A stretch of DNA of 64,000 nucleotides from Coprinellus micaceus. Its lineage: Eukaryota; Basidiomycota; Agaricomycetes; Agaricales; Psathyrellaceae. Under the pieces are notes generated by a model, which was not told the DNA's origin, searched no databases, and saw only the letters and a program-made list of their open reading frames with translations. Shown here in pieces: positions 36,321 to 50,976 of this stretch. Where the stretch lies: NCBI GenBank assembly GCA_951394405.1, contig OX596341.1:1736001-1800000 (forward strand). The letters run 5' to 3'. Numbering within the stretch: position 1 is the first letter of the stretch; each line of letters opens with the position of its first letter. Made by a program: the position numbers and the translations under genes.

Positions 36321-38591
36321 TCACGAGAGAAAATCGATGGGATCCGGGTCATTGTCCTCTATGGGCGGCAGAGGTTCCAGCATGCGAACCATAACACTCT
36401 TGCGGGGCCCAGCGATTTTCGATGAAGGTTTGGAGCGAGACTGAAACAAAGAGGTCAGCAGATCGCCCAGAAGGAACGCGACAACACGGAGGCCTACTCT
36501 AGTATGCGTTGCCGGCCGTCCTTCAGAGCAATCCGATGTCGGTGTGTTCTCCTTCAATTTACGAGAGTCGCCCTTGGAAGTAGGCTTCGCCTTACCGGGT
36601 GCCTTCCCTCCCTTCGCACCTTTTCGTTTCGAGGGTGGTGACTGTTCATCGACGTCTTGGAGGGGAAGCGTCTTCACCCTCTTCGTCGGGGTAGAATCGT
36701 CCTCCTCAGGAATTGGAGCTGTGGGTCGCTTCCGCTTCGACTTGGCTGGTGCGGGAGGATCCCCGTCGTCGGGCAAAGGCTGAGCGGTCGCTTTTGCCCT
36801 AGATCGGGACCGCTTCGGCACAGGCATTTCTGGTCCGGGTTCGTCGAGCACCTCGCCTCTCCTTGCCTGGGATTTGGATTCCGAGGTCTCGCCACGCGCG
36901 AAGGAACTTTCAGCGGGTTTGATTCTACCTTTCGTGCGGCCTTTGGGCAGGAGAAGGTCGACGTTGTCAGCTGCACTGTGAGCCTTCCTGGACGTTGCCT
37001 TGGTGAAGAGAGATGTGCTGTCGCCGATTTCGTCCCCGGTAACAGCTTTCCCTTTCCCTTTGATAACGAGCTCAGCCTCATCAGTCACAACCAAAGCCTT
37101 TCCCTTCCCTTTCACCGTTTTCTTGGTAGGTCTTGCCTTGACATCACCTCCCGGACCTGTTGACTTCTTCTGCGTTGCCTTGGGAAGGGGAGGGTCGCCG
37201 TCGGACTCGCCGTCGGAGAGAATCGTCGATTTCTTGCCTGCAGCACCCGCCTTCGGCTTGGTTGGTTTGGGATCACGCACTTCGGAATTTGACCTCTTGA
37301 CTGGTGGAGGTGATGGGGAACGTTCCGGCGGAGGTGCCACTTTTAGCTTCTTCCTTGAAGGCGGCGGCGGAGGTGAGGACACGGCGCGGCCAGTGGCCCT
37401 TGCTGGTTTAGCTTCAGACGTATCATCATCCTCCTCTTCTTGAACGATGCTGAGCTTCCGTTTGGTAGTTTGTGAGCGTGATTTGATGGCAGCAATGGGA
37501 ACATCGTCGTCGTCGTCGTCAGTGGCGGCTTGTCTTGACTTGGAGGATTTGCGAGTAGTTCTAGAACCTGACTTCGTCCGGGATTTGGATGGTAGCAGTA
37601 AATCATCAGCATCACTGTCGTGGGCTTGAGACGAAAGCCGAGAACTCGAAGCTTCTATCCAAATCGATCAGGAATGAAAGTATCAGGGGGCACGCGGAGG
37701 GGCGCACCTGACGTTGCCTTGGCCTTTCGCCCGCGCTTGACCCGTTCCTTCGCTTTTCCCTTCGTGCCGCGGGCAACCGAATCCTTCGCATTCTTTCCAG
37801 TCTTCTTCATAGGTTCGTCCTCTACTGATAGATCTTGAGCAACTTGTTTCCCCTTCCTGGACTTGGTGGGCACTATTTCGATGAAGGGATGAGCACTACG
37901 GCAACGAGAAGCATAAACAGAGACCGTACCGACAGGGTTCTCGTCCTCGGTGCCCTGTTCATGAACTTTGTTCGTCGATGCGTCTAGTGCGATGCGGCGC
38001 TCCGGTTAGTGGGGCTAATGTCGACTTAAAACACATCACATACCGATCTTCTGACGACTCGTCGACGGTTTCGATGAAGCAGCTGTAGCCTTCTTCCGCG
38101 GGCTACGTCTGAGTTCAGGCTGGGAAACGGATATTTTCCCCGCAGCAATCGCAGCGCTTGAGCTAAGGGAGACTCTTTTCCCTTTTCCCGTCGTCGGACT
38201 CGCTAGTGGCTTCTGGGGAGACACGGAACGAGACCTGCTCCGCCTTGATTTCTTCGGTGATGCATCCTTCTTTGCCAGTAAGATGTCGATTAACGTATTT
38301 CTGTTGGTCGGAACGAAAATACTACGATTGAATCACGGGTGAGTTGGCATTGCATGAGTCGCGTAGCTTTGAATGGAGTACATACCCGCCCCGGTCACGA
38401 AAACGGGACTGAGCACGTTGTAGCCTCTGCTGGCGACTTTCTTCAACATTCTTCACGGGCGAGGGAGGTTCTGCGCGAGGATTTGGTGTAGTGATCTCTG
38501 TACCCCGAGCATTCATTGGGTGCACCAGCAGGACGTAGTGGTAGGAGGAAGACCAGCTCTGACCGGACTTCCCAGGATGCGATGATGGCAA
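36321..38591 (-). CDS. lysine/serine-rich nuclear-type protein of unknown function
   Basis: Six exons (38591-38386, 38321-38044, 37983-37930, 37872-37708, 37654-36498, 36440-36321) join in phase to 659 residues. The most conserved-looking part is near the N-terminus (residues about 30-90: SPVKNVEESRQQRLQRAQSRFRDRGG, then IFVPTNRNTLIDILLAKK). The rest is basic and probably disordered. It has many KGKGK, KRSRSRAK and SPRKK patches that resemble nuclear localisation or DNA-binding tails, alternating with acidic DDDDDD and EEEDDD stretches. The C-terminus is EPLPPIEDNDPDPIDFLS. The last intron has a length divisible by three, so its retention would add 19 residues. A chromatin or kinetochore role is possible from composition alone, but I recognise no family. 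Confidence 0.65.
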
Positions 38592-39227
38592 GGCACGTGC
38601 GTGGCTGTGCTGTATGTTTGGAGAGTTTGGTTTTTTGGGACGTGTTTTGGGCCTAGCAAATTGTTGATCTCACAGAGGGGGCCTGTTATAGAGGAGCTAC
38701 TTGATCAAGGGTACTCATAGAAGCCCCTCAGACATCTCAGAGACCCCGCATGGTAAACAGGGAACCTCTTCTCATTTTGGACTAACGCCGGGAAGAGGAG
38801 AAACCACTTGTATTCTATATGGGTGAAGTACCACCCCGTGTATGTAGCTAGTATAGAACTGAAAACGCGGCCTTTGTTGCTCTCGCTCGCTGAGACGGAG
38901 CCGACTTTTTTCCCCTACAGGAGGGAAGCCAAGTATGAGCAACAGGGAATGCGCCAAATATAACATCCTTTGGACGTCATTGCATAGGTTGGATATATTT
39001 CTGACACTAATTGGGGTTCGACTTCGATCTCCAGCCTATGCGAGCCTGAAGAATTTAAGCGCCAAGGTAGGCGCCCGGTACCCGTGACCGCCATGGGGTG
39101 TGACCGTGGGAGTATCTGGCCGACGCGTCGTCCCCGAGCACGCGACTTGGGTGTCCGTTTTTGGCTTCAACCTCGACAATCTGTCCTACATGAACTTGGC
39201 ACCATCACGAACCTGAACCCCGAGTGT
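38592..39227. other. divergent intergenic region upstream of APC1
   Basis: Space between the start of the lysine-rich gene (-) and APC1 (+), hence probably a bidirectional promoter. Near matches to the recurrent motif (AAGCGCCA, AGGCGCCCGG) lie around 39057-39078. The frame upstream of the chosen APC1 start is open back to 39084 but looks like 5' UTR. Confidence 0.4.
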
Positions 39228-42200
39228 ATGAAGACAGAGGCGATGCACCCAACCATAGGGCTACCCTCGATTGATCCAACCAGCCTCCCACCACCGGCAG
39301 CACCAGAATGGCACCCACGAATACAACTCCAGGAGCCGCCACGCTCCTCAGCAGCCGACTTCCTCGCTTCTTCATCCAAGGTCGACGCCTCAGCCAGCAA
39401 CGATAGCACCCTACTTCAAGCAGTGAAAGGAGCTCTTCGAGGACGAGACACCGACTCGCCATCTTCGATCCAGACAGCTTGGTTTCACGACGCAGACAAC
39501 CCCGATGGTAGAGAGATCTCTTGGAATGGGAAGCAGGTGACGCTATCCAGTGGGGGTGTGATGATAAAGCGGTGGAGTTTCTTCAACTACAAGGAGGACG
39601 TCCAGTATGCATGTCTCGGCGCGCTCGAACAAAACGCTTTGGAAGCCCAGAAGTACTTTACCCCAGCCCCAGCCGCCGCGTCTGTCTCAGAAGACGACTC
39701 GTCCCAGACCAAGGAGGAAGACGGTCGGCCTACGTTTGGCCCATTCACCCAGTCACAGAGAACAGTTAAACGACGCAAATTCGGCGATCAGAAAAAGACC
39801 ATAAGCGCTGTGTTCGTCTTCCTGAGAAGCATCGGCAAGATATACCTGCAAAACGGCATCGACTACACCGTAAACATCCCTTTCGTCGTGCGGCGTGCCT
39901 GGCCCCTCAGTCCACATGGTGTGCTCGTGCAACGAGTGCTGGAAGCATCCGAGCTACAGGAGGCCAGCATTACTGGGGAGCCTGTGTTGCCTACAATCTT
40001 TAGCATCACCTCGCCTTTCCAGGAGCCTGCCGCGGTGGGCCTTGCAGCGAGGATAGAGGGAGGGCCAGGAAGCGATGGAGCGCCGCTGATTATCCACACG
40101 GAGGATGAAAATCCATCCCTCAAGTCGATATCCCCCACCGAGATGGTGTTTTGGGCGTCGCACGGGCCAGAAAGCAGCCACATCCACCCTAACCGGGAGA
40201 GGAATAAGTCGCTGGTGGTAACGGTTGACCCGAGGCGGAGCAAGGTGTCAATTTGGGCCTACGCGTATTCCCCAGACTCGCTTCCGCCACAACAGCCAAC
40301 AGCCTCTGCTCCGGATCCAGCGACGACCGCAGTTCTCAACCAAGTGAAGTCAAGACCCTCGGGCATAATCAGCCATGGCCGGCGAACAAGCTCAGCATTT
40401 GAAGCTGACCGGCTGGATAGCAAGCATTCGACGCAAACTCTACTTACGACGCAGGAGGGGTTGGGGGGGCTCAACCCAGACGGATTCCCTATCGTAAAGG
40501 GGTTACCACCCTCCCTGTCCAGTGTGGCCACCTTCCCCTCCTTGACTTCGGTACCTGGCACGTCGAAACCCAAGGTGTGTGGTTGTGATGGATTCCCGAG
40601 TGTGATCTCACTGTTCTGTAGGCAGAGAAACTCCTTCCAGAACCGCCTGACGAACGTATGCGGGCGAACTATTGGATGGAGTGCATCATGGAGATAGATA
40701 TCCTCCAATCATCGTAAGTCGCGTCTCTTTATTCTAGCCCACTTCCTCCCGCTCATGCAGATGTCAGCACCGAGTGGTGGCGAATTATGAAGGCTGTGGT
40801 ATTTGACGAGCGGTTCGATGGCGAGATCTACCGATCTCGACTCGCCATCTGCTTCAGAGATCTCGTTGTCGTGCACATCTTCAATATCGCCTACGACAGC
40901 GAAGCTAAGCGCTTCCGCGCAATCTACAGCACCCAATACCCCGGAATGGCCATCGCCTCTGTAATCTCCACTCGGCCGGGGATTACAGACCTAATGATTG
41001 TGACCTCTGAGGGTCGCGTCTATTTAGTCTCGGATCGTGGAATCTATAGTCTCAACCTCATCGACGTTACTTGCCCCGCCGGCATCCCCTACATCGGGTA
41101 CCACATCTCCAGGCAGGGTCTTATTCTTGACCTGGATGATATACGAGGCAGCTATATCACGGTTGTCTACCAGAATGGCTGGGTGGCGAGAGCCAACGTC
41201 AACATGATCCCGTCAGACGAGCTAACTCTCGACAGCCTTCGCGTACTATCGAGAGCTCTTCCATCCGCGCTATTCATCGCCCTCCACTACCGGTTCCTCT
41301 CTAAATGGTCGTCTTTGGGAAGACCAACCGATTCCGAGGTCCAGTTCGACTGCCTCCGTGACGCCGTTATCAATCTGCTGAATCTGCCGAGCACGGTCAC
41401 ACCAGCTCCAGACCCCTCATATTGGGGTCGCCTTGGTAGGAGTAGCTCCCATGTCCGATATAAAGATGATATCGCGTTGAAGGGGTTGAATATTCCGCCT
41501 TCGATGGATAGGCGTACTGTCATTTCGCTGGGCGAGCAGGTTCCGAGCCCTTCATATGGCCCAGCATTGTACGCCTTGCATTCATTGGGCGAGGCGCTGA
41601 GACTGCAGCAACGAAGACACGTGCCGTTGGTGCGGCTTGCGTCCCTGGTATGCACCTTGGCGCTCCCTGTTCGACCGGAGTGGGCGGACTATTGGAAAAG
41701 ACTGGTCCCAGATGTTCTCGAACTCTGGCCAGATCCCTCCCAATTCGGTGAGCAATCTTTGAAACACAGGATGCACAACATGCTGATTCAATATTCATTC
41801 AATTTTAGACATCCGGAAGGTCGAAGACCGCCTCCCTACGTGGCCTCAAGACGCCTGCGCCTACATTCACGCCACCCTCCTTCACAGTGCCAAACAACCT
41901 CGAACACCATGGAACGATATCTCTTACATCACCAAACTCTACGACGTCGACCCTCCCTACACCTTCGGCTCCCAAGACCCGCTCAAAATTATCGCTGACA
42001 CGTCCTACATCTACGCCCTTCTTTCCGGACCTGATACTGCATCGTTGCAAAAGCGCGCGGAGAACGCGGTCCAATGGTTGCTGGAGAGTGGGCCGGGGTT
42101 GGATATCTTGAATATGTTGCCACTGGGAGTCGCGTCGCCAATCAGGGAAGCGGTGAGGACATGCCAGTTGACCCCACCATCGAACTGGCCGGTGCACATG

Positions 42201-45200
42201 TATACGAAGATTGGGAGGAATGATCTGGCGGCGAGTGCGAGTGAGACCCCCGATCGGATGATGACTGAAGGTTATAGGCCTGCGAAAGACTTCATGGTAA
42301 GCCCTCCTTCTGCCACGACTCTTTGCTTGCTCTGAGTCTTGGAGATGCTCACTAAGGGCATTCGCAGAACCCAACCAAGATAAGACCATCCATCGGGAAG
42401 GTCATTTCAGATGCGAAGGCTGCAGCAGCCGGGGAGGTCGACGCGACATCTGGAGTCGAGATGGAGGACAACCACGTCGGACGAGTAAGATTCAAGGACG
42501 ATAGGCGGCTGGACGAAATTGCGCGTTTGCTCAATTCGTCTATCATCGCGACCATTAAAGCACCTGACAAGCCCGAGCAAAGGTATTACCTCCCTCTCTC
42601 CCACTTCTTCCCCATCACTCAAGGCCTTTCAGCGAACACGACCAAACCAAAGAGCACCAGAGCCATATCCTGCGTGTTGCCGAGCGAACACTTTCCCTCC
42701 CCTACGGTCGCGCGATGTACACCTTTGGCTCCGTCACCAAGGTCACTCGCGAGTCCCATGGAGTTCCCAAGATCGAGTATTCCATCAAGATCGTCCCTTT
42801 GAACATCACGGTTACCCCAGAAGTAGGGAAGATCCCCCCAGAGGCCGTGCATTGGGGCGAGTTCCACAACGGTGTTGCGGCGGGATTGCGAATTGCGCCA
42901 ACAGCGAAGGGCGTCGAAAGCTCGTGGATCGCGTTTAACAGGCCTTCGGAACTCACTCCCGAACACGCTGGATTCTTGTTCGCATTGGGTTTGACGGGTC
43001 ACCTCAAGGAGCTCATGACATGGCACACATTCCAGTACTTGACACCCAAGCACGACTTGACTTCAATTGCCGTTTTGCTTGGCCTTGCAGCATCGCACAT
43101 TGGGAAAGGAACTCAGAAGGTCGTCAAGCTCATTGCCGTCCACACTCCAGCACTCCTTCCTGTTGCCAACGTTGACCTCAACGTTTCCCTACTTACCCAA
43201 ACTGCCGGACTTTCCGCCCTTGGGTTGCTCTACATGGGCACGAAGAACCGGCGGATGGCAGAGGTCTGCTTGGGAGAGATTAGCAGGAAAGATTTGGTCC
43301 AGCAGGATCTCAGCAACGAACACCGGGAAGCGTATACATTCTCGGCTGCGATTGCATTTGGGATGATCATGTTGGGTAAAGGGTCACTCATCCCTGCGGA
43401 TTTGGATCTTGTACACCGGCTCACTATCCTCCTTCATGGGGACGTCACTCGCCGAACCCGCGACAAACCAATCAACCCCTTCGACATAAACCTCACCTCA
43501 CCTGCGGCGGCGACCGCGTTGGGCCTGATGTACCTGAAGACCAACAGGCAGGATATTGCCGACATGCTCACGATTCCTGACACAGCCGTCTTGCTCAACC
43601 GAATTCCCCCACACTTCCTGCTCATTCGGGTGATTGCGAAGGGCATGATTATGTGGGATAGTGTGCAGCCGACGAAGGAATGGGTCATCACCCAGATACC
43701 CCTATCTCTGGCGGCAAGGCTCGCCCCTCTGCAGTCTGGTCAAGCGAGAGTCCACGATGATGCATACGAGTTGGCGTATTACCATTTGATTGCTGGCTGT
43801 TGCTTCGTTTTGGGTCTCAAGTATGCAGGTACAGCGAGCCAAGATGCCTATTCGGTTATTTTAGACTTCTATGAGGTCGTGGCGAAGTTCGTGTCGCCTA
43901 CTGGTATGTGTGATTCTCATACAAATGACGAACACAACCACAGCCAACTAACCTGATTATTTAGGTAGCATAGTCTACGATGAAAAGATTAAGCGCGCTG
44001 CTCTCCGAGAAGGCCTCAACCAAATCTCACTGGCCCTCTGCATGGTTATGGCCGGCACCGCGGACATCAGCGTCCTGCGGCACATTCGGTTCTCCTACGG
44101 CATCTTCCAGAACAACATGTACCACGTCAACTTCCGATACGGCGTTCATGTCGCCACCATGCAGTCTTTGGGTCTTCTTGGCCTCGGTGGAGGACGTATG
44201 ACGCTGGGCACATCGGACGCTGCCATCGCATGCATGGTCGCAGCCTTCTTCCCCCGGCAACACGTCAGTCCTTTCGACAACAAGTGCTACTTGCAGGCTT
44301 TGCGCCATTTGTGGGTCCTTGCTGTCGAACCAAGGTGCTTGGTTGCCCGCGACGTCGACACCGGAGACGTCGTATACCTCCCTGTCAAGGTGACTGTCAA
44401 GGATGGAGAGCGAATTGGCACTTCACAGCTGCTTTCACCTACACTCATACCCTCGATTGAGAAAGTGGTCTCCATTCGCGTCGACACTCCTCGATACTGG
44501 CCCTTCTACCTCGACACTGCCCAAGAACGAAATCGTGAGGCCCTTATCCGCAACCAAACGCTGTATGTCAAGCGCCGTACGGCTTTCCTCAGCTACGTCG
44601 AAGACCCCCGCGGAAGCCGGAGTCTCTTTGTGAGGAGTGGGGCGGGGTCGGGGGATGGGCAAGCTCTCGACTTCCCGAAAACCATGGCGATGCCAATGCA
44701 GAATCGTGGGCGGGACCTCTCGCAGTTTATCACCTCATTCTCGAACAACGTCATATTCCTTGCATTCGCAGACGCACTATGCCGGTCTGAAGACGAGGAC
44801 GCGACTGACGAAGAGAAGGCGTTCCACAGCTACACGCATGCAGCGCTGCTCGATTGTATCATGCAAGACAAGCCGCAGACTCTCCAGTCTCACCTCTCGC
44901 TATACTATACCCGATACCGGTCGCCCAGGTCCAGCAACTTCAACCTACTTTACCAGGACCTCAAGTTCGCCACAGCCTTCTATAAGAAGGTCTATGGAAA
45001 ATACTCTAACGAGGTGGCCCAGATTCTGGGGCAGCCTCAGCCACATTTTAGGCCAGGGTTGATGAGGGAGACTCAACTATTCGGTGCAGTGCTGGCCATG
45101 GACACGCAATTGGATGAGGTCAGGACGTCGGATGAGTTTATGAGGATGTTGGGCCGCTACGTTCGCGATGAAGCAGTGCGTCAGGCGGATGGGGAGGAAA

Positions 45201-45499
45201 ACAACAAGGAGGAGGGACCAACACTAGAGCGGATGTTGGCTTGGTACCTATTGAAGAATTGTGTGCCCAACCCCGAGGTCATGACGTTGCTCCGACAAAG
45301 CATGATGGTTTGGAGGGAGAACTGTTTGGAGATGATTGGTGGGGATGGCGATCCACCGAAGGTCCGCCTGTTGGATGTCGGCCTGAAGGAAGGAGCCCAT
45401 ATAGCGGGGTCCAGGTTGATGAACTCTTACTTCTCGTCAGCTGGCTGGAGCGCTCGGTCCTTGGATGAGATCTTCAGGGCATGGGAGATGCAACGATGA
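39228..45499 (+). CDS. APC1: anaphase-promoting complex subunit 1 (APC1/cut4)
   Basis: Seven exons (39228-40574, 40622-40713, 40768-41747, 41809-42296, 42368-42582, 42633-43903, 43965-45499) join in phase to 1,975 residues, within the usual size for APC1. APC1 is the largest scaffold subunit of the APC/C ubiquitin ligase and drives exit from mitosis in the nucleus. N-terminal WD40/beta-propeller region: ISSGGVMIKRWSF-type strands, ITSPFQEPAAVGL, VVFDERFDGEIYRSRLAICF. Middle: EHDQTKEHQSHILRVAERTLSLPYGRAMYTFGS. C-terminal proteasome/cyclosome repeats: TAGLSALGLLYMGTKNRRMAEVCLGEI, AIAFGMIMLGKGSL, NPFDINLTSPAAATALGLMYLKTNRQDIAD, LRHIRFSYGIFQNNMYHVNFRYGVHVATMQSLGLLGLG. Intron 2 has two possible acceptors; 40767 gives a normal 54-bp intron. 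The ATG at 39228 is preferred, with 39243 as an alternative. Convergent with the DAHP synthase 139 bp away. Confidence 0.88.
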
Positions 45500-45638
45500 T
45501 CGCATCGCTCGAGTTTACCGTCTCCCCCTTTTACGCGGCCATGACACATGCTAGCGCCGATCTCTCAGGCTGTGATTCAAGATAATTTCCGGGGTAAATA
45601 ATGTACAGTTTTGATATGTGAGCAGTTTTGTGCACATT

Positions 45639-46944
<1,306 letters not shown>

Positions 46945-48323
46945 TTTGGAAGGGGATGTGGTTCGAAAAACAACGGATATGGAAGCAACCTGGCGATAGA
47001 AATGCGTCAGTACGGTGTGGGGACATTGAACCTGACCGGATTGACCGTCGAATACCCTTCTCTTCAGAAATGTAGAGAGATGGAAAGAGGAGTCAAAAAC
47101 TTGAATCTGCTGCTAATTCTGACTCGGCCGATCAATTATATCACAATTGAATGCTTGGTCACCTGATCGCCACTTCAGCCAATCCCGATTCTCCGATGTC
47201 AAGGAGGCGCTCAAACGTGCGTTGGAAGCCATCCAGCTGCAGGGGTATGGGTGAAAGGGCCCTCCATCGTAAAAAGCCGTTTAAGCGCCCGTCAAAAATC
47301 ACTCGTTCGTGCTTGAAATGGCAATTGTCCAAGCAAGTTCAGTGCGGCAAGCCACGAGTCAACGTGATGCCATCATCGGGGCATGCCGAGGGGGTTTTGA
47401 GGAATCAATGCATGGTTGCTTTGTCCTTGAACTACGATGTTGTTCTGCCCAACCTGCGCGAATCTACTGATTATCTCAGCCGAAACGGGTGTTAACAAAT
47501 GGGCGTGTAACAGCTGTGCATACGAGTTCCCTATAACCAAGCAGGTGTGTGTGTATCGAGGGGCACTGGATCTCGACTTCCCGTTCTCATTCTAGTTGAT
47601 AGATGACCTCAAGAACGAAACTGAAGAGGAAAGAGATCGACGATGTACTGGGAGGTGACGAAATGTGGAAGCATGCTGATCAGACACAAGGTAAGCCTTG
47701 GTCGACGAGCCTTCGCCGCGCTTCTGAGGTCGTTGTTAGCTTCTTGCGACAAGTGCAATTTCAATGCAGCCTATTTCTACCAGCTACAGATCCGGTCTGC
47801 GGATGAACCCATGACTACATGTGAGCAGAATTACCTCCTCAACCCCAGTAACACACTAACGCGCTCTTTCAACCAGTCTATCGGTCAGTTCTCTCACCTG
47901 CTTGCATTTTCGTTCTCCATCTTAACGCGTTCTGCAGCTGTGTTCAGTGCGCCCACCAATGGAGAGAAAATTAATGGCTCGCATACCCTTCTCCTCCGTT
48001 CCAGCATGCCCACACAAGGCGGCACTATGCTCGATTGGCATGTTCTTCCCAATGCACAGCATCGTGCAGTACCACGCCATATCTACAGCCAGAGAAAAGC
48101 TGCTCGGCGCAGCTCTGGTGATTGCCAAATTAACCTGGGAAAGAGTGGCTATAGCTGATGGCCTAGACCTTCTATTCGGGGTCCTTCAGCGCTTATTCCT
48201 ACTCACCGAACCAAATCACCTGTTCCTGTCAAACAAGGCTTTATTGGGCACCGCCTGGCTGCCTCGTGGCGTCGTGCACTTTGGCTTCTACCATCTCCGT
48301 CTCTCCTCCCGTTGTTGTAACAC
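46945..48323. other. intergenic region between DAHP synthase and N2
   Basis: About 1.4 kb with the two divergent promoters. One AAGCGCCC lies at 47283-47290. Open frames on the + strand (such as 47643-48158) have no recognisable motifs and are probably not genes. No RNA gene is visible. Confidence 0.4.
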
Positions 48324-50863
48324 ATGTCTTGGTTTAAAGCACTCTGCTGTTGTTGCGGCCCGGAATCCCCTATCGAGAGCCCTGAGGAACCCCTTCCTCT
48401 CAAGTAAATCGTTCCTTTCCTGGCCTACGCTTTCTAACAAGGCACGCAGAGTTCATACATCCGAGTTAAATAACCTCGCCAGTCAAGGTGCTTCATTGCC
48501 CACTGCGCCGAACCGGGTCCCTCCAGACCCCCATCCGATGAACGCTCACGATCGCGGCCATCGACGCTCCGATGGTCCCCACCCTTATGATCCTCCGCTA
48601 CCGCACCGTGAAGTCGCAGGAAGAGAGATGAATACATCGCGGGGTCATTCTCTACCTCCTGTCCCTGGCATGAGCCGCTTACCATCGCTCCCCCCTCCGG
48701 TCCCCGACAAAGAGGATATGCCTTCAGCGGGCTCCGGGCGCCCTTCCTTCCCTAAAGGCATTCCACACGACTTGACGATTGTGACATATTCGCCCTCTCA
48801 GTTAGAACCATCCCCGAGCGGTCTAACGGTCCCCACACCACATAGTGTTATCAACGCAAGAGACTCGGCTATTCACATCGAGGATCTTCGGGTGGTCAAC
48901 GCGCCCAACGCAACCAACGTTACCATTAGCCCGCAAACCAATACACACATCGACAACCAAGGTGTGTACACTCCTTAGCACTGACCGTGGCGGTTTAAAC
49001 TCCTGGCATTTTAGGGTGGACAATCCTCAAAGACTACACCGCTCCGAATGCTATCCACACATCCAAAGCCCTCTCTAGCCTTGGGCAGTGCGACGAAGGA
49101 ACCCGCGTCAAAGCACTCACGAAAATCAAGGACTGGATCCACGCACCGCCAGGCCCCCAGGCTCTTCTCTGCATGACAGGGGCAGCGGGGTCCGGCAAGA
49201 CAGCGATCGCCCTGACGATCGCTAGTCACTCTGCAAGTGACGGTACCCTCGCCGCTTCGTTCTTCTTCTCCTCGTCGGACGACACCAGGAGCAATTACTT
49301 GAGACTCGTTTCCACTATCGCTTACCAACTGGGATTACAGAACGATGCCCTCCGTGGTGCCATCGCGGCCGCCGTACGGCGGAACCCGCTCATTTATGCA
49401 GCGTCGTTGCTTGAACAGGTGAAAACACTCATTCTCAAGCCCCTGCAGAGTCACGGTGTCGCACCGGTTCCCCAGCTAATTCTGATCGAGGGACTCGACG
49501 AGTGTGTTGGGGACGGTGAGCAAGAGGAAGTGCTCCATCTTATCAGTAACGGGCTCCTGATGAGGGGCTCACCGTTCCGTGTGCTGGTTACGGGGAGACC
49601 AGCTTTGGTATTGCACAACGCCTTGCAACCCAATGGCACCCTCTACGCCACCGCCCGTCATCTCCGACTGAGTGACGACAAGGAATTCGACGCAACTGAG
49701 GACATTCGGCTCAGTTTACGCAATTGGCTCGGCCAAGTCGCACCCCGCCCGACTCTCCATGACGATGTTGAAACCATCGTCGCTGCTGCCTCTGGCCAAT
49801 ATATATACCCTGCGACCGTCATAAAATACGTGTCTCGATTGCGTTCTCGCGCTCCCCCCGCCGAGCGACTGGACACCGTCCTTGCGTGGATCGATGGAGA
49901 TGAATTGCCAGAACCTCATCCCATCGGTTCAGGTTCGGCAGCATCGGAATGCGGTTCGCTCTCGGAGTACCCACTGGCTGCGCTTGATACCCTCTACCGG
50001 AACATACTCTCGGCTGCAGCAAAAGAGTACACCGTTTCAAAGGAACCCAGCGACGGTGACCCTGTGCGCCAATTTATCCTACTTCTTAGGGTATTCTCGT
50101 CGCTCCAAATCCCAATCACTTCGAACGTATCGACTCCGTCGGCTCATGACCGCCTGCTTCAGCAGAAAGCCGGAGCCCTCGACTTTCTCATATCTGACCT
50201 ACGATCACTGGTGAGAATTAGAACACAGTCGGAGACGGGGGGAATCGTGCAGTTCTACCACCGAACATGCATCGAGTTTCTCCAGGATCAAGAACGGGCG
50301 AAGGAGTTGTACGTGGAGAAGCTGAGGGTGAAGCAATATGCACTCAAGAAACTTTTTGTCCATTTCACTTCTTCGGCGGATACAGGTGAGTACTAGTGGA
50401 GTCACGTACCTGCCGTACCTTCTGAAGAGTTCGCCTTGACCTTAGCGGCGGCCTACATCGAAGCCAACGAAGGTGCATTCGCAGATGATGAAGTCACCTG
50501 GATGAACAGTATCACCATATTCCAATTGGGGTGTGCACTCCGTCCGCCTTTGGAGCTGGCAGGGATAGACCGCAACCTCATAAGATTCGACGCCAAAGGG
50601 AAAGGGTGGCAGAAGCTCGCCAGGTGGGCTGGCCTTGTCAAGAAATACCAACGATTGGCCGAAGTCGTGCACGTGAAAACCTCACTCTCCGATTGGAAGG
50701 CCTGCTCGAGTTTCCTCCTTACCTGCCTCGCGAACAGTCAGGTTGGTGCCTTCTGCTCCTTCGTTCCACAAGCTCATTGTCCCACCTTTCCTAGGATCGA
50801 GACCTTGCTAAAATGGCCCAGGGAGTTCAAGGTTTCCTCAATATTCTCGACGAGACGGGGTGA
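48324..50863 (+). CDS. NACHT-type STAND NTPase N2 (intact)
   Basis: Five exons (48324-48403, 48450-48961, 49015-50385, 50446-50741, 50795-50863) join in phase to 775 residues. Exon 1 starts MSWFKALCCCCGPESP, the Cys cue common to the family. Exon 2 is a Pro/Ser-rich linker ending in APNATNVTISPQTNTHIDNQ. After the conserved phase-1 intron come GWTILKDYTAPNAIHTSKALSSLG, Walker A GAAGSGKTA (about 253-261), SFFFSSSDDTRSN, Walker B LILIEGLDEC (Glu replaces the usual first Asp), HLRLSDDKEFDATEDIRLSL, SGQYIYPATVIKYV and FYHRTCIEFLQD. The C-terminal module has AFADDEVTWMNS and ends DRDLAKMAQGVQGFLNILDE. No WD40, ankyrin or TPR repeats are present. Such P-loop NTPases oligomerise on activation; an NLR-like surveillance role is inferred. 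Confidence 0.8.
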
Positions 50864-50976
50864 ACCTGATAGATAGCGTGTTTAAGCTTGATAATGTCTC
50901 ATGGATTCGTCTCTTCTCAAACCACTTGGATGCATTTTTCGTCGTCGTGAGCCCGGCCCCGAAAGCGCCCTTCTGC

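Noticed and set aside
39084..39227. N-terminal extension of APC1 from 39084
   Set aside because: The frame is open, but composition and lack of family resemblance suggest 5' UTR; 39228 is the simpler start.
40714..40737. A 24-base intron in APC1 (GTAAGT...TTCTAG)
   Set aside because: It restores the frame, but so does the acceptor at 40767, giving a normal 54-base intron and a sensible protein, so the micro-intron is not needed.
47643..48158. Plus-strand frame upstream of N2 as a separate gene
   Set aside because: No recognisable content; the true N2 start is the small exon at 48324, supported by the shared Cys motif.
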